A stretch of 64,000 nucleotides of DNA from Marsupella aquatica (GCA_973895155.1 OZ316891.1:8060001-8124000), one strand, 5' to 3'. Positions 1-17,609 are shown, numbered from the stretch's first letter. The notes: generated from the sequence alone by a model not told the origin. Program-made: numbers and translations.

Positions 1-99
1 CATAAAGAACAATTGTGCTAGACTCGAAGTTACTGAAAAACGAAATATGGAAGCTCGAATTTTATCACACCGAGGAATCGATGTAAATGAGCGACATAC

Positions 100-979
100 C
101 TCGTCCGGCATAATGGCTGGATAGAAGCCCAAATACTTCATAGTGGCAGGATCATAGCAAGGTACTTTGTCCGATCGACCTACTGATGTTGACCCTGGAA
201 TCTGGTTGGTAGCAAAGACGGTGGTGAGAATGCCTCACAATTTCAGGAATTGGAAGCAAATTATAGTTATAACTTAGAAAATTCGAAATTACCCTGGCAA
301 TACCACACCTAAGCTCTGTACCAGGCTTAAAGGTATAGGAAATCTAACTTGTAATGCCATAAGTACGAGTATTAATTCTCTACGAAGACTTCACTTTCTG
401 TAGGCAGTGCTGGGGTTTGGAATATACATAGATGAAGCTCTCCTCCGAACGTTGATTGTCACCACCAAGGACTGCAAGCGATCACAAGTTTTCAAACCAA
501 AGGTCAGAAGTCCTTCAATTTCAAGTACGTCAGACGTCAGAAAAAAACAAGGAGCTATCAGCTCAGTGTTCAGCTTTCAGTACCAACAGTAGGTGACGGG
601 CGATGCGGACCACAATTGATTCATATTCGCAACAGTCTCCAGCGTCTTGAAAATTAAGCAGACACCGTCTCAATGAATCACGAAAATGACCACCGACCAC
701 GTTTAAAATGTACTTATCGAAAGCAATCTACTTCAGAAGTCCTGAGAATGCCCCGGTCTAACGCTGCATTGCTGTTTCTACACAGAAGCTCTCGATAGAA
801 GCATTATCTCAATTCCGTCCACGACAATTCCTCGAGAGAATAGCGCTAAGATTGGAAAGAAAAGTACCGTCAGTAGCATCGACATCGAGGAGGGGCACTG
901 GAGGTGGAATGAGCCACAAAAGCGCGCGGCAGACCACAAACACAACGCCCAATACCAACATTATTGCCCATGCGTCCAT
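100..979 (-). CDS. ALDH22A1: Aldehyde dehydrogenase 22A1-like gene, 5' end only (exons 1-2)
   Basis: Two exons are visible and the rest lies beyond the left edge. Exon 1 is 979-868 (ATG at 979-977) and exon 2 is 233-100; intron 1 (867-234) has a GT donor and AG acceptor, phase 1, and exon 2 ends at a GTATGT donor at a codon boundary. The 82 visible residues begin with a hydrophobic segment (about residues 4-24) followed by a proline-rich stretch and LLDVDATD. They then reach a conserved block containing CYDPATMKYLGFYPA. From memory of the family, this membrane-anchored N-terminus and the CYEPATMKYLGYFPA-like block are distinctive of plant ALDH22 proteins, which are NAD(P)-dependent aldehyde dehydrogenases of the secretory membranes. 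The catalytic domain with its Cys and Glu is not in the window, so activity cannot be judged. The start is chosen as the only ATG opening this frame before the membrane segment. Confidence 0.75.
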
Positions 980-1430
980 ATCGATCGTTCGTTCTCAAGC
1001 TTCCTCGCTCAATGCACCGGATTCGGGATCAGCTCTTCTACCCCAGCAATTCACACAGCCGTAAGCTTCGCCCCGTAGGAGTCTGTCATCATCAATGTGG
1101 CCACTACTTGTAGCAAGAATTGTTGTTGCAGAGAAACCGAAAGGGAGAAAGAAACACAGCGCACATCACTGCATTGCACGAGTGCTCGAGCAAGAGAAAG
1201 GAAAGTTCAAGAAGGTCCCTGCGAATTTCATTCTGTTTGGAATTTCCCCGGAGTGCACGGAATGGAACGAGCTACAGCATGATTGTGTGTGAAATTGTGT
1301 ATCACACATTCACACTCGTGGCCGAGGAATGTAGGAAAAGAAATAGGCCGCGCACAAACGGTGGACAGGTACGGTTCGTGGAGTCATAGCAAGATTTCGA
1401 TGAATGGGACTCTGTTTTTATTTCACTCCT
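980..1430. other. 5' flank of the ALDH22A1-like gene, no gene seen
   Basis: This stretch lies upstream of the ALDH22A1-like start codon and should contain its leader and core promoter. I see no convincing TATA box on the minus strand and no conserved coding frame. Short open frames here have no recognisable similarity. Confidence 0.4.
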
Positions 1431-2032
1431 ATTTGTTTTGGGGGGTTTGCATTTGTCCACTTCCTTGGCGTTCGGTTTTTTGAAGTTCTGGGGTTTGCAT
1501 TTGTCCTGTTCTTTTCTTTTCTTTTCTTTTTTAGGAAATCTGTGAAACCCCACACAGAAAGTGAATAGTCAACCAGTACATTTTAACTCTAGACCTATGA
1601 GTCTCAAGTGACCTACCACACATTCATGTCTTTCTGGGCATTTGTCCTGTTCTTTTGAGTTCTATTTTTTTGAGTTTGCATTTGTCCTTTCTTTTGGGTT
1701 TGACCTCGCTACTGTAGACCTCTTTTTGCATTTTACTTGATAATACTTGTCTGGCCCTTTCGTAAGAATTGGTCCTTTTTTCCTCACTTGCCCTGCCTTC
1801 TAAGTTTATTGAAGCCTCTTCTGCTTTTAAAGGATTGTATGTTGTTTGGCACTTTTTTGTAAACTGGTCCTTTTGCCCCCTTTTGCCCTCTTCTTTTGAA
1901 GTTTGGTGTTTGTCCTGTCTAGGCCTCTTTTGCCTTTGCTCCATTGTAGGTTGTTTAGCCCTTGTCAGTAAATTGGCCCTTTGTAATAAAATGTGTCTCC
2001 TAAAAGTAGGTAGCCACAATGGACCACTCTAG
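1431..2032. repeat. T-rich degenerate tandem repeat tract
   Basis: The phrase TTTGCATTTGTCC recurs near 1447, 1493 and 1675, with CATTTGTCCTGTTCTTTT variants near 1497 and 1639. From about 1748 a longer diverged unit follows, each copy containing a TGTYTGGCMCTTT..GTAA..TTGGYCCTTT core, beginning near 1748, 1842 and 1951 (spacing about 94-110 nt). The strand asymmetry (T-rich on plus, GA-rich on minus) creates long spurious frames on the minus strand. No protein similarity is recognisable. Confidence 0.55.
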
Positions 2033-3446
2033 AATGCCTGCTTTTTTTGGTATTTACTAGATCGTCACTCTTCTTTGTCTAAATGTATACTTTGTCGCTC
2101 TTTTCAATTTAATCTCTACTTTGTCATCTTTTTTATGTTGGTTATTCAAAGTAACTCTAGGTTAACTTGAAATAATCTGACTGTCGCCAGTAGATGGTCA
2201 TGCATGTAGTCTACCCTAGCCACAGTGCCCCATCCAGCACTTGACATTGGGTTGGGTCTCTTACTTTGCTCTCACCCCAACCTGCTCTGCCACGTCCTGA
2301 TTGCTGGTTGGCTGCCACACTCCCCCATCAAGGATGTTAAAATTAATTTGAAGAAGGTGACAATCATCCAGTGATGAAAACTGGCAGGATCTTGACCATT
2401 AGATCATTCCCAGCTAACTAACATTACTTTGCTTAAATAACCACTTGTGAAAAAGGTGACATTGTAGTAATCAAATTAAAGTGAGTGATAAGTATGCACT
2501 TTGAAGAAAAGAAGTTTTCCAGTTCGGGTTTGGGGGGGGGGAGGGAAGCCCAAAATCATCATTCCAATGTCAGCAAGAGTGAGAGCTCACCAGTATGCAA
2601 GCCAGTTGGCAGCTTGCTTGAGAGCAGTTTCCTCTTTACAAAGGAAATAAAACTAAAGAGCAACAGCTCAAGCAAAACCCCCGGCAAAAAATCTTACTTA
2701 TATAGCGCCAAGGGGAAGCTAGAGTCAGGGTGTAGGCTTCTAGAGTGAAGCAAGCCTCTAGACCGTGACTCTAGGGCCCCACCAAAGTATATGTGCATGT
2801 AAAGAAGATGTGCATAGACATGAAAGAAAAATTATTTCATTAATATATTTCAAGAATGGGAATAGGGATATTTTGTTAAGTTTTATTGTACTCTCCTTTA
2901 CTCATTTTCAAATAACCGGGTAGTCAGGGCTAGTAACTGATAATTCGCAATCAAAAGCTACACTGAAAAGCTACACTCGGGAGCTTGTGGTCTAGTGTGA
3001 AGCCTCTAGAAAGTGACTGGGATGGAGACAACTTCTGGGGTAAAGAACCAGGTGGGGAAGGCAAGTGTGGTCCTAAGCAAAGTTTGGGCAGTCCCTAGTG
3101 TACAAAACAAGGCCAACAAGGCAGAATAACTCTGCCCTGAAATTCACATTGTCCATATTAATTAAAGCCCCTTGGTCACCCCTATGTGACACGGTCAGCC
3201 CCTAGATCAGTTATATTCCTGAAGTATATAGGCCCCACACAGTAGCGTAGTTGACTAGTTACAATAACAGTTGACATTGCTGTTTGTTGGACCACTCTAT
3301 CCTTTATGCCCACATTAATTGTCTTTGTTTTTCATTTTTGTTCTTTAAAGGTTTTTAATGAAAATATGACGCTGCGCCCAATGAAATTCCAAAGCCCAGC
3401 AGAGCAAAGATTTGTCTTTGGAATAAATGCTCGTGTTTGGGGGTGT
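2033..3446. other. Intergenic, no gene seen; contains an imperfect palindrome
   Basis: I find no coding region here. An imperfect inverted repeat with arms of about 22-26 nt lies at 2719-2745 and 2751-2776, built on CTAGAGTCA and GGCTTCTAGAG. Its GAAGCCTCTAG core recurs near 2999 and again near 3831, so it is an interspersed module. A run of nine G lies near 2530. Confidence 0.4.
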
Positions 3447-3988
3447 TACTATAGAACTTTATTTTTTGCTTGCATAGCTATTTGTTTTTGTATAAATTTG
3501 CAGGAATCCATACAACTTAGTCTTTCCTTCATCCAATCACACATTCAGCTAATCATGCCTGGGGTTAACTATCACTTCTTGGCAGTGCTGGGTCATCATG
3601 TCCACTTTTTATTTGGACAGCTAATCTCAGAAATCAAACCATGAGATCAAACCAATATCACTCTGTTCGTAATAAGTAGCCTGACTATCCATTCTTTTGA
3701 GCATAAACATTAGCAAGCACCATAAAACCTTGCAAAAAAACAAAACTTAAGTATTCACACTCAATTGTTATTTTTTGCCATGCGCTGCACCCCCAAGATC
3801 AAGTGAAGCACATAGAGTTATGGTCTAGAGTGAAGCCTCTAGCCCTAGGTGAGGACCTAGGCCAAAAAAGTAGGATGCCATACTCATCTTTCCGCGTGAA
3901 AAAATGCTTTGTCTATCTGAATCATCAGGTCAAACACTCTAGAACATTGTTTTTTACTCATGCAGCTATTTGTCTTTGTTTGAATCCT
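3447..3988. repeat. Diverged direct repeat pair (about 490 bp apart)
   Basis: About 55-60 nt at 3447-3509 (ACTATAGAACTTTATTTTTT followed by GCATAGCTATTTGTTTTTG) reappear in diverged form at 3937-3988 (ACTCTAGAACATTGTTTTTT followed by GCAGCTATTTGTCTTTG). Both end in GAATCC. The second copy is preceded by the GTGAAGCCTCTAG module also found near 2745 and 2997. This looks like an old segmental or transposon duplication; no coding potential is recognisable. Confidence 0.5.
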
Positions 3989-6900
3989 TATCTTTTGGGT
4001 GTCAACACTTGATGGATCTATCGAAGTCATGAAGACAATATCATATATTGAGCAAGCTCACAAACTGGCTTGGAAAACCCACCTCTTATATTTTGGGTAT
4101 TTTTAGAATAAAGTAAAAATAAAACTTGAAAAATAATTCTGGCTTGCTTGGCCGGAGAACCCAGGTTTGATATTTCTGTAATTTTAGGATAATGTAAAAA
4201 CAAAATCTTGAATTATAAATTTGGAGGCCCTGCAACTAGAGGGACCACCTAAAAATGTGTCTTGTAGAGGGTAGCCCAAATCTACCCTATATTCTGCACC
4301 ATTTTTTAAGGGCTGATATCTTACAATGTCACAATTTTTCATCACTGGCATAGTAGAGTAACTCCGGTAGGTTTGGAATGATTGAGAGTCAACCTTTTGT
4401 TTTTTCTTCATCATATATGCCACAGTAGTTATTGTCTTCACATTAACCTCAACACCAACTCTCATCCTAGGCCGGAGACCCAATATAAGGGGGGACAAAA
4501 CAAGGGGAAAACACATACGACCAAAGGGGCTAGAAAGCCTGCAAGCCCCCTCCCCTCTTGCAGCAAAGGAACTGTTAGATATTGCTCTAGTCTTGTGACT
4601 CATGAGCTAACCACAGTTAGTCTAACTTGGGTTAGGACTTAGCTAATGTTAGCGGTAGTGCTGGTGTGCATATAGCCAGGGCTGATGCCAGACCCTGGTG
4701 GAACTTAGGCTCATTGTTACGGAGCTAGTTGAGAGATAGGGAGAGCTTGTGCTGTGGATGCTTGGTATGGTCGGTCGGCCTAGAGTGCAGTAAAGCTCTT
4801 GTGTGTTCCCGTGGACGTAGCCTCATGTGGAGGTGAACCACGTATCTCTCTGTGTCGACTATTGTGCGTTGGATGGTTCATAGGCTTGCCGTTGCGAATG
4901 TTGTCTATGCTCAACAGGAACCAGAGCACTATTGAATAGTAATTAAACCAAAAAGCCTTGCAAAGCTTTGGAGTAAAATGCATGTGAAGGTCACGAAGAG
5001 TATTTTTCCTAGAGGCCATAAACCCGGACGTAAACCATCAACCTCATCCCTCCAAAGAACAGTAATTCCTTACCCCTCTATGGTACAAAAGACACCTGCT
5101 CTATAGAGAAGGTAGTATGGACAGAAAACGGAGGATTGTATGGCCTCATCTATTTACACAAGAGTGCACATGCAAGAATCTATTAAAGATATGGTGCAAA
5201 GCCCCAAAGACCTCCGGACCAACGCAAGCGGGCAAAACTAATTCCCAGAATAGCAAGCAGCATATGTCTTGGCTACAACATGTCCCGGTACATGGGCTGC
5301 AGCCGCAACATGGCTCTGGCCAATAGGATATGCAATGACCACATCCACCAGGGCACAGACTCATGCTCCAGAAAAGACAAACTGAGCCCACTGCCAATCC
5401 AAAACACCATCCCAATTGGAAGCACATGTCACAGCTCCATGGAGACATGATATCCTGAGTCCTAGACAATGGTCTCCACCACATCAAGTATGTCATCGTG
5501 TGTCACAGGTCTCTCACCCCGTGACCACACTTGAGAGAATATGAACTCCCTCCTGGTCGAAAGGCGCCCCACAAACACAAGTGCATTGGCCCAAGAGGCA
5601 AGGATGGAGTAGACCAAGTTTGAAGGGGCATGAATGAAGATAAAGGAACTCATAGGGAAGGGACCCCACAATGCATAGCCAATAGCCAGACTCCCTAACC
5701 AGCGCCTGTAAAAGATAAAGATGTGCCTGACTTATTCCTATGGTGTAGATGAGAGCATGTTGGAAAGGGTGTAACGGGGCATGCGGCCATAAATCATCTT
5801 TTGAAGAGTTGTTCCTCCTCAAAAGCAGGAACAACTCTTTCCACAATCAAGAGCAACAATGTCGGGCTTGCCCAGGCTGGAGTTTGAAATGGGAGACTGG
5901 ATCGTCAACCTCCATGAAGCGAGATGCAAAAGCAGGGGCCATACACACAAAAAAAGCACATCGAGAACGCAATGGGAGAACTTTGAGTCGCAAGTCATTA
6001 TCTGTTGGCAAGTCACTTTCACTCTTGTGAAAGGTTCATAAATTTACTTTACAATCAGGGATGTTAATAGTTATTTTGGTCCAACTTATGCTCACTTTAA
6101 GCTAATGAATGATAAACTGCTGCAATCACTCACTACTTAGGCTCTAGCAAAATATTTCTTTGATTCCTTGGATTTTTTGTGCAACTTCTGCTTCCTTTGC
6201 TTTTTCTCTCCATAACCCTCTCAGCCTCCATGTCCATAGTGTGTAGCTTCAATCTCCTAACCCACATATCTGCCTCTTATGGTTTTTGTGGCTGGGCAGC
6301 TAGCTCTTGATTTCTACAAGTCCTTCCTTCAGTCACAATCCTAGCAGGAGTTTGGTTTGCCAGCAGCTTCTCCCAAAAAGGCTTCTTATGTAACAAGCTG
6401 ATAGGTGTCCTCTCAGTCTCCCAAATTTGGCCATAACATTTTGTTACAAAATGTCGCTTGTGTCTGCATCCTTCCGTTAGAACCGTGGACTCTCAATACC
6501 ATGCTCGACATTTTAGAGTCAGTAACTGTGATAGGATTTCAAGATTCTGCCAACGAAGAATGAGCTCTCTGATCTTCCTGGTGGACATAGTGGGTGTTTA
6601 GCAAAATGTGAGCAATTGTGGAGATTTGGTTCAGTGGTAACTTGCCCAGCAGCAAGGAAAGCTGAAGTTTGAGCCTGTAGTTGCATTTGCAAATGAACAT
6701 TTGGTAGTAAAAATCAAGATCAGTTGAAAGTTCTTAATTTCATCGGCCAGCAGGAAGAGTATGAAATACTTGTTTAGTGACAAAGTTTGGAGGATGAAAT
6801 TCATTGCGTTTGTGTGGATTTGATTCACCACGAGTCCATATGATCTGATCGAGACTGTTTTTCTTAAATCCAGCATGCGATACATTTAGCACAACGAGAG

Positions 6901-7376
6901 TCGTTGATTAGAGAGGTAAAGATATCCTCCCGGAGGAGAATAGCATTGTTAATGAAGTGCTAATGGCCATAACTGCCTAGCATGAATTTCATTGGCCATC
7001 ACCATGAAGTGGTGCATGGGCTTGGCCTCGACCATGAGGCAGCTCCTCTTAACATTGGAACTGGTGCAACCACCCACCTTCTTACACGAATCGGATAAGC
7101 TGTTCTCGGCAAGAGTAAAGACAGATCGAACAATGGGGCTCCCAGAAGTTGCTAATTAATACCATCGTTCCTTATGTACAGAAAGCTCATAAGCTTGCCC
7201 TCAGCTTTAGTACAAATTGGGCAAGCTTCAACGGGAGGGGAAGCATGACGCAACCGTGTATGTCACCCTATGATAGAGTATCCCCTCATTCTGGGTGTGG
7301 TTGGTTAACTCTGGCCTCTCGTTGTCTTTTCCTGTGTTGGATTCCATCTATGCTAGGGTTTTCCAAAGCCCAGGAC
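3989..7376. other. Intergenic region 3' of MCM7, no gene seen
   Basis: I looked at all frames and see only short open stretches without recognisable domains. The part next to 7376 must include the 3' untranslated region of MCM7 (minus strand). The only clear structure is the 13-bp inverted repeat at 5804-5839, listed separately. Confidence 0.4.
5804..5839. repeat. Perfect 13-bp inverted repeat
   Basis: The arms AAGAGTTGTTCCT (5804-5816) and AGGAACAACTCTT (5827-5839) are exact reverse complements separated by 10 nt. It could fold as a hairpin on either strand. No flanking gene or T-run makes it a recognisable terminator, and its function is unknown. Confidence 0.7.
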
Positions 7377-13021
<5,645 letters not shown>

Positions 13022-13044
13022 CTCCAACAACAGCAGCAGCTGAA

Positions 13045-13145
13045 ACTAAACGGTAAACAGAGTCGCAATCCCTGCCCTGCTTTGCTCTGCTCTGAAGGTG
13101 CGACTAAATGATAAACTGAATCGCAATCCCTGCTCTGCTTTGCTT
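13045..13145 (-). repeat. Tandem duplication in the MCM7 leader (58-nt period)
   Basis: A segment starting ACTAAAYGRTAAAC and running through CGCAATCCCTGCYCTGC occurs at 13045 and again at 13103, about 58 nt apart. It lies 24-125 nt upstream of the MCM7 start codon, so probably in the 5' untranslated leader, and is polypyrimidine on the plus strand. Confidence 0.7.
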
Positions 13146-13294
13146 TCCTCTATTCTACTCTGCTCCGCCCCACCCAGCTCTTCTTGGCCGAAAACAATAC
13201 CTCAATCCCAGGAAAACACATTCCGCCATTTTGCTCGTGTGACCTTCGAGATCCACAGACCAGCGACTCGAAGCAAGCACCGTTTGGAGGAGGA

Positions 13295-13306
13295 TTTTGG
13301 CGGGAA
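13295..13306. promoter_or_regulatory. E2F-type binding site upstream of MCM7
   Basis: TTTTGGCGGGAA matches the plant E2F site (TTTSSCGC class, with the GGCGGGAA core). It sits 274 nt upstream of the MCM7 start. A weaker partial match (TTCCGCCATTTT) is at 13221-13232. E2F control of MCM genes in G1/S is established in plants and animals; its use here is inferred from sequence and position. Confidence 0.65.
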
Positions 13307-15954
13307 CTCGGGCATCTCATATTTTATGTATCCGGTCAGAAAATTTCTCTGGATATTGAATAACCAGCTAGTAAGATAACACTAGCAACAATGGTGGCCT
13401 TTTAGCTGACGTGAGGAAAAGTAGTTCTGCTATTTTTTTTGCATCTAAAGAACCAATTGAATTCCATTCGAAAATTCATACGAAAGGGGGGACCCAAAAC
13501 TTCTGCTATTCTTGACATTAATGCAAGCTAGAACGAGTATTGTAAGGAGCCTAATTCTTAAGGTATAATGCAATAAGAAAGGTTATTTTGAATAGATCAT
13601 GAACTACAGTAACTAGATCCACACAAGTACAACAGACTTGGCTATAGCCAATGCGTGGATCAATATTCGTTGCATTCGTGATAAGCAAGGCATTTGGATC
13701 TATTCAACCCTATGACTCTTTGGTTATCAACAAAATTAAGTGTAGCTTGCACTTGGCTGTGAGTCACTGAAGGGAATCCATATGTTGATAGACTAAAATG
13801 GTAGAGTGATAGAGAAAGGGGAACTCAAACAAAGCCTAATTATTAATGATGCATTATAGTTCTGCAAATCTAAGCAAATTTGATTGGATCAAGAACAACT
13901 AACAAGCAAAGACTTGATGGGGCCTGAAAAACAAACCCCCTACAAGGCCCACACTTTTGAAATGGACTTACTGGGCCCCCTCCCTGCCCCCTATAAGTCA
14001 CCAACAACTCCCTCGCTGCAGTTCCCAAATTGCATCACGGTCCTGGTTCTCTCAAGGAAACCATCTGGACCGCTCCTTCTCTATCCCCGACTATCCTCTC
14101 TCCCCACCTCACTCACGGCCCTCCATATATAGCATGCTCATCCTAGAACATGCTTGAGTTTTTGTCTTGTAGTGATTTGAAAGTAAATAAAATATGAAAA
14201 CATAACTAGAAGGATTGGTGCATAGTGACCAATGAAAAGTACAATCAAGGATGCTACAATGTGTGCACTTAATTCAATGTCTGCATGAATGACACTCATT
14301 TCAATAAAAACCATAAACTTAGGAAAGAAAGACATGAAGGGAACTTAAGACATAATCAGAATAATTTCTCTCATTCATGAGAATGTTCAAGTGGTGGAGC
14401 CTTTCATTTCATATCTAATGAATCATAAACATTAAAATTTATAAGGGGGCTGCCAAAATAAGTTCAAAATACTTTAGATACTAACCCCGATACTAAAAAT
14501 TAGAGGGGTCCATAAATTAATTAAAAATGTATATAATACACAGGTTAAAAATGTATATAATACACAGGCTGCCCCTTGATAAGGCACATTGAAATAAAAA
14601 TATATGACATGAAAACTCTGAATAAGATAAAATCTGAAAGGTGGATTCACCATATAGCAGTTATAGCAGTTTCAAAAATAGGCCTGGTCAAGTTTGAAGG
14701 ACGCCTTGAGTATTCAGAAGGGGGCACCTTGAGTATCTAAAACGGCATTGTGTTACAAAGGGTGCCCGGACTTACAAGGGGTGTCACAAGTTGGAAGGGG
14801 ATTGCTGCAGAGGGTCTTTGTTCTCCTTTCCATTTCAAGGTGCTACTAATATTGACTTCAGGGTCCTGCAACATAGAGTTGTGACGTTGTAGCATCCTTG
14901 TGCTCAGCTGGTCAATTCTTTTCCCCAAAATACATTTCTTTGTGCAGCGCATAGCCCCAAAAAGACATGCCCTGCATCCTCACGGTGTAGCACTTCCACA
15001 ACAAAATTGTGCTGCCATAGCTACTAAAACTCAATTTTTTCAAAGTCTTTTGCAGTTTAGTGAGCTGGGGGATTTTGGCAAAAGTGGCACCTGGCCTGGC
15101 GACCTGCAACTAGGATGAGAAAAAAAACCATACTTGCAAGCCTTGCAAGGATGAATTCATTTGTTGCAATGCATATTTGAATAGTGGGTGAGTTTCATGT
15201 GGAGTTTGCAATGTCGGATGGGGAGCGGGAAAAATTGCCAATACTTGACAACCCACAGGGACGGTATCACTGCTGGAAACAAATTTCCAATGACATTCCA
15301 AGCCGCAATGGGAAATCACACGAAGGAGGTAAGGATGACAAATTCATACTTACTTATTGTGTGACCTTAGTACAAATTCCCCAGTAAAACATAATCCACT
15401 TATCACCACTAATTATTTTTATTTCAATTTGCAGTGGATACATAAGCATCACACATTAGACTTGGGGATATGTTTAACAGTTTTGATGATTTCAAAACTT
15501 CCTTGCCTTGATTCTTGGTCTGTTTTGCATGGGAGAATTACTTCTATCTGGTTAAAAACAAAGCCACTGTTCAACAATTTGGAAAAAGGTGTAAACAAAC
15601 TATCATAGAGGAGCCAACTCAAACTCCAGAAGTGTTTTGAACATGATAGTGGCGATTACTGGAACCTGAATGGTGATTCCACTACAATATCCTAAATAAC
15701 AATCTAGAACTTGGCAAAGAAATTGTTGTTCCACTCGACATAGTTGCACACTATACCCATTCCTTGTAGACACTGTCAACCCTGTACGAAGGGGAACCAC
15801 CACAGAATTCTAGACATGTCCTTGGTGCTCTTAAGACTAATGCCTTAGACAAACAAAGCCAAGGCACTACACATTTTCTAGCCAAATGGACAACATTGGA
15901 TCTAGTATCATGTCCACACTTTTATTTATTTAATAGCCCCATGTCTGTGCATTG
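13307..15954. other. Intergenic, no gene seen
   Basis: No coding region is recognisable. A TATATATAG box near 14124-14132, after a pyrimidine-rich block, could be a promoter of a lost element, but nothing coding follows it. The 24-bp tandem duplication at 14521 is listed separately. Confidence 0.4.
14521..14568. repeat. Exact 24-bp tandem duplication
   Basis: The 24-nt unit beginning TTAAAAATGTATATAATA and ending CACAGG occurs twice in immediate succession (14521-14544 and 14545-14568) without a difference, indicating a recent replication-slippage duplication. Confidence 0.9.
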
Positions 15955-16620
15955 CATGAAAGATTTTGAGGTGAGCACAAGATTTTGTGGTTCACAGGAC
16001 AAGATTTCAAGGTGAGGGCAAGATTTTGAGATGATGGCAAGATGTTAAAGTGAGGGAAAGATATGTAAAGGAGGGAAAAGATGCCAAGGAGAGAAAAATG
16101 TTGAAGTGAGATAAAGATGTCAAAGTGAGGAAAAGATGTCAAGGAGAGAAAATATGTCAAGGAGAACACAATTTTCAAAGTGAACTAAAGAAAACAATGT
16201 CAAGATGAGAAAAATATGTTGAGGAGAGAAAAAGATATGCAAGAGAGGAAAATATGTCAAGGCAACGCAAGAAAATATAAGTTTCATGAGATAATTGTTA
16301 AGACATGAACATTATGTATCATCCCAACCATACAATCATTGTGGTCGTGTTCAACAACTGTGCTTTGCATAGATGGTATAATTGCGTAAAAGTTGTTGAA
16401 GTGGAAAAGACGTGGTTGCATAGAAGATGTTGAGGTGAGAAAGATTTTGAGGTGAGGCAAAAATGTCGGGTGAAACAAAAATGTCAAGGCAAGGCCAAAA
16501 TTTTGACACGAGTTTACATGTTGAGGTGATGGAAAGATGTTGGGGGGAAGCAACAATGTGAAGGCAAGGCAACAATGTACATAAGAAAGACAAAAAATGT
16601 AAGTCAGGCAAAGAAGCATG
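15955..16620. repeat. Purine-rich degenerate minisatellite
   Basis: Dozens of variants of a unit of about 15-20 nt such as AAGATGTCAAGGAGAGAAAA, GATTTTGAGGTGAG or AATATGTCAAGG fill this stretch. The plus strand is strongly A/G-rich. The long frames on the minus strand (phenylalanine, serine and leucine rich) are products of the repeat, not genes. Confidence 0.75.
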
Positions 16621-17089
16621 ATCATTTTGGTTATAGCTATTGTTGTAAAAATCTTATTATTGGGGAGAGTGAAGGTTATGACACATGAACCCGAGATGGG
16701 TGACTAAGGTGCTAAGAGGAGAATATTTTATTCTGTTTGTAAATTTTCAATGCATACAAATATTCAGATTCTTAAAAAATATTCAAAGTTTTCCAAAATC
16801 TACAAATTACAAATTATAATTTTTCATTTAATTAATTAATTTGTATTTTTGGTTTGGGATAGCTTGGGAAGAAATTTAAGCAAAAGGATTTTTTTGGGTA
16901 GATTTATTGGTGCCAAAATGAAATGATTTCGTATGAAGTGCCAAGATTGGCTTCAACTTTTTTATGATTATGTAAATAAACAAGCCAAACAGTGCAAGGT
17001 CAAGGCCTATAGAGTTTGATACTTACAACTGCTGGTCTCAATTGGGAAAATTCATTTTTACTTGTTTCCACGCTCTACATGGCTAACAC
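16621..17089. other. AT-rich spacer, no gene seen
   Basis: The stretch is AT-rich with short homopolymer runs. I see no coding frame, RNA gene or clear repeat. Confidence 0.4.
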
Positions 17090-17470
17090 TAGATAGTTAG
17101 TATTGGATAGTTAGGACAACAACATTTGTTTTTGTTTCCAAGACTTTGGTATTTGCCATGTAAAATGGCTAAGAGAATGATTTCATGGTTAGGGTGTGTG
17201 CCCCTCTAGATAGTTAGTATATTTTTGTTTCCAAGACTTTGGTATTAGCCATTTAAAATGGCCTAGTGAGTGACTCCATGGTTAGGGTGCGTCAGGGACA
17301 TGGTGACAAGGTAGATCCTCACCTGGAGCAAGGCAAGTAGAGGGTGCATGCAAGGCACAGTGGCAAGGTATTTCCGTGGCAGGGGCATAGTGGCAAGGCA
17401 AATCCTCCCGTGGACCAAGGTGAGTACATGGCATCACAGGGGCACAGTGGCAAGGCAATAACTTGCCTGG
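17090..17470. repeat. Two adjacent local duplications
   Basis: A unit of about 75-110 nt (CTAGATAGTTAGTAT, then TTTTTGTTTCCAAGACTTTG, then CATGGTTAGGGTG) occurs at about 17090-17197 and, partly diverged, at 17203-17288. It is followed by a second family with the phrase GTGGCAAGG and ATCCTCMCSTGGASCAAGG, repeated at about 17299-17345 and 17387-17433, with a partial third copy at 17447. No protein is recognisable. Confidence 0.6.
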
Positions 17471-17609
17471 ACTCATTACTAACGCGATAGGGGAGCAATA
17501 GGGCATTGTGAGCAAGGACTACCATGGAGGAGGGAGGGAGGCATGGTGCTCATTGCCTATTTATTTTTCTAATTAAATGTCAGGAAAAAATGGTTGCATG
17601 ATCTCCCCT

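Noticed and set aside
1-60. Possible third ALDH22A1 exon at the left edge
   Set aside because: A TTTTTCAG is present on the minus strand, but the following bases give a stop in the required phase, so it looks like intron.
1624-2019. 131-codon minus-strand frame, charged and lysine-rich
   Set aside because: It is the complement of the T-rich degenerate repeat tract; composition alone explains it and no domain is recognisable.
4571-4800. TGTTAGATATT start considered as an LTR
   Set aside because: No matching end, duplicate copy, primer site or coding region was found nearby.
5146-5846. Overlapping minus-strand frames rich in cysteine and leucine
   Set aside because: No recognisable motif, mutually overlapping in different registers, and no start or splice context supporting a gene.
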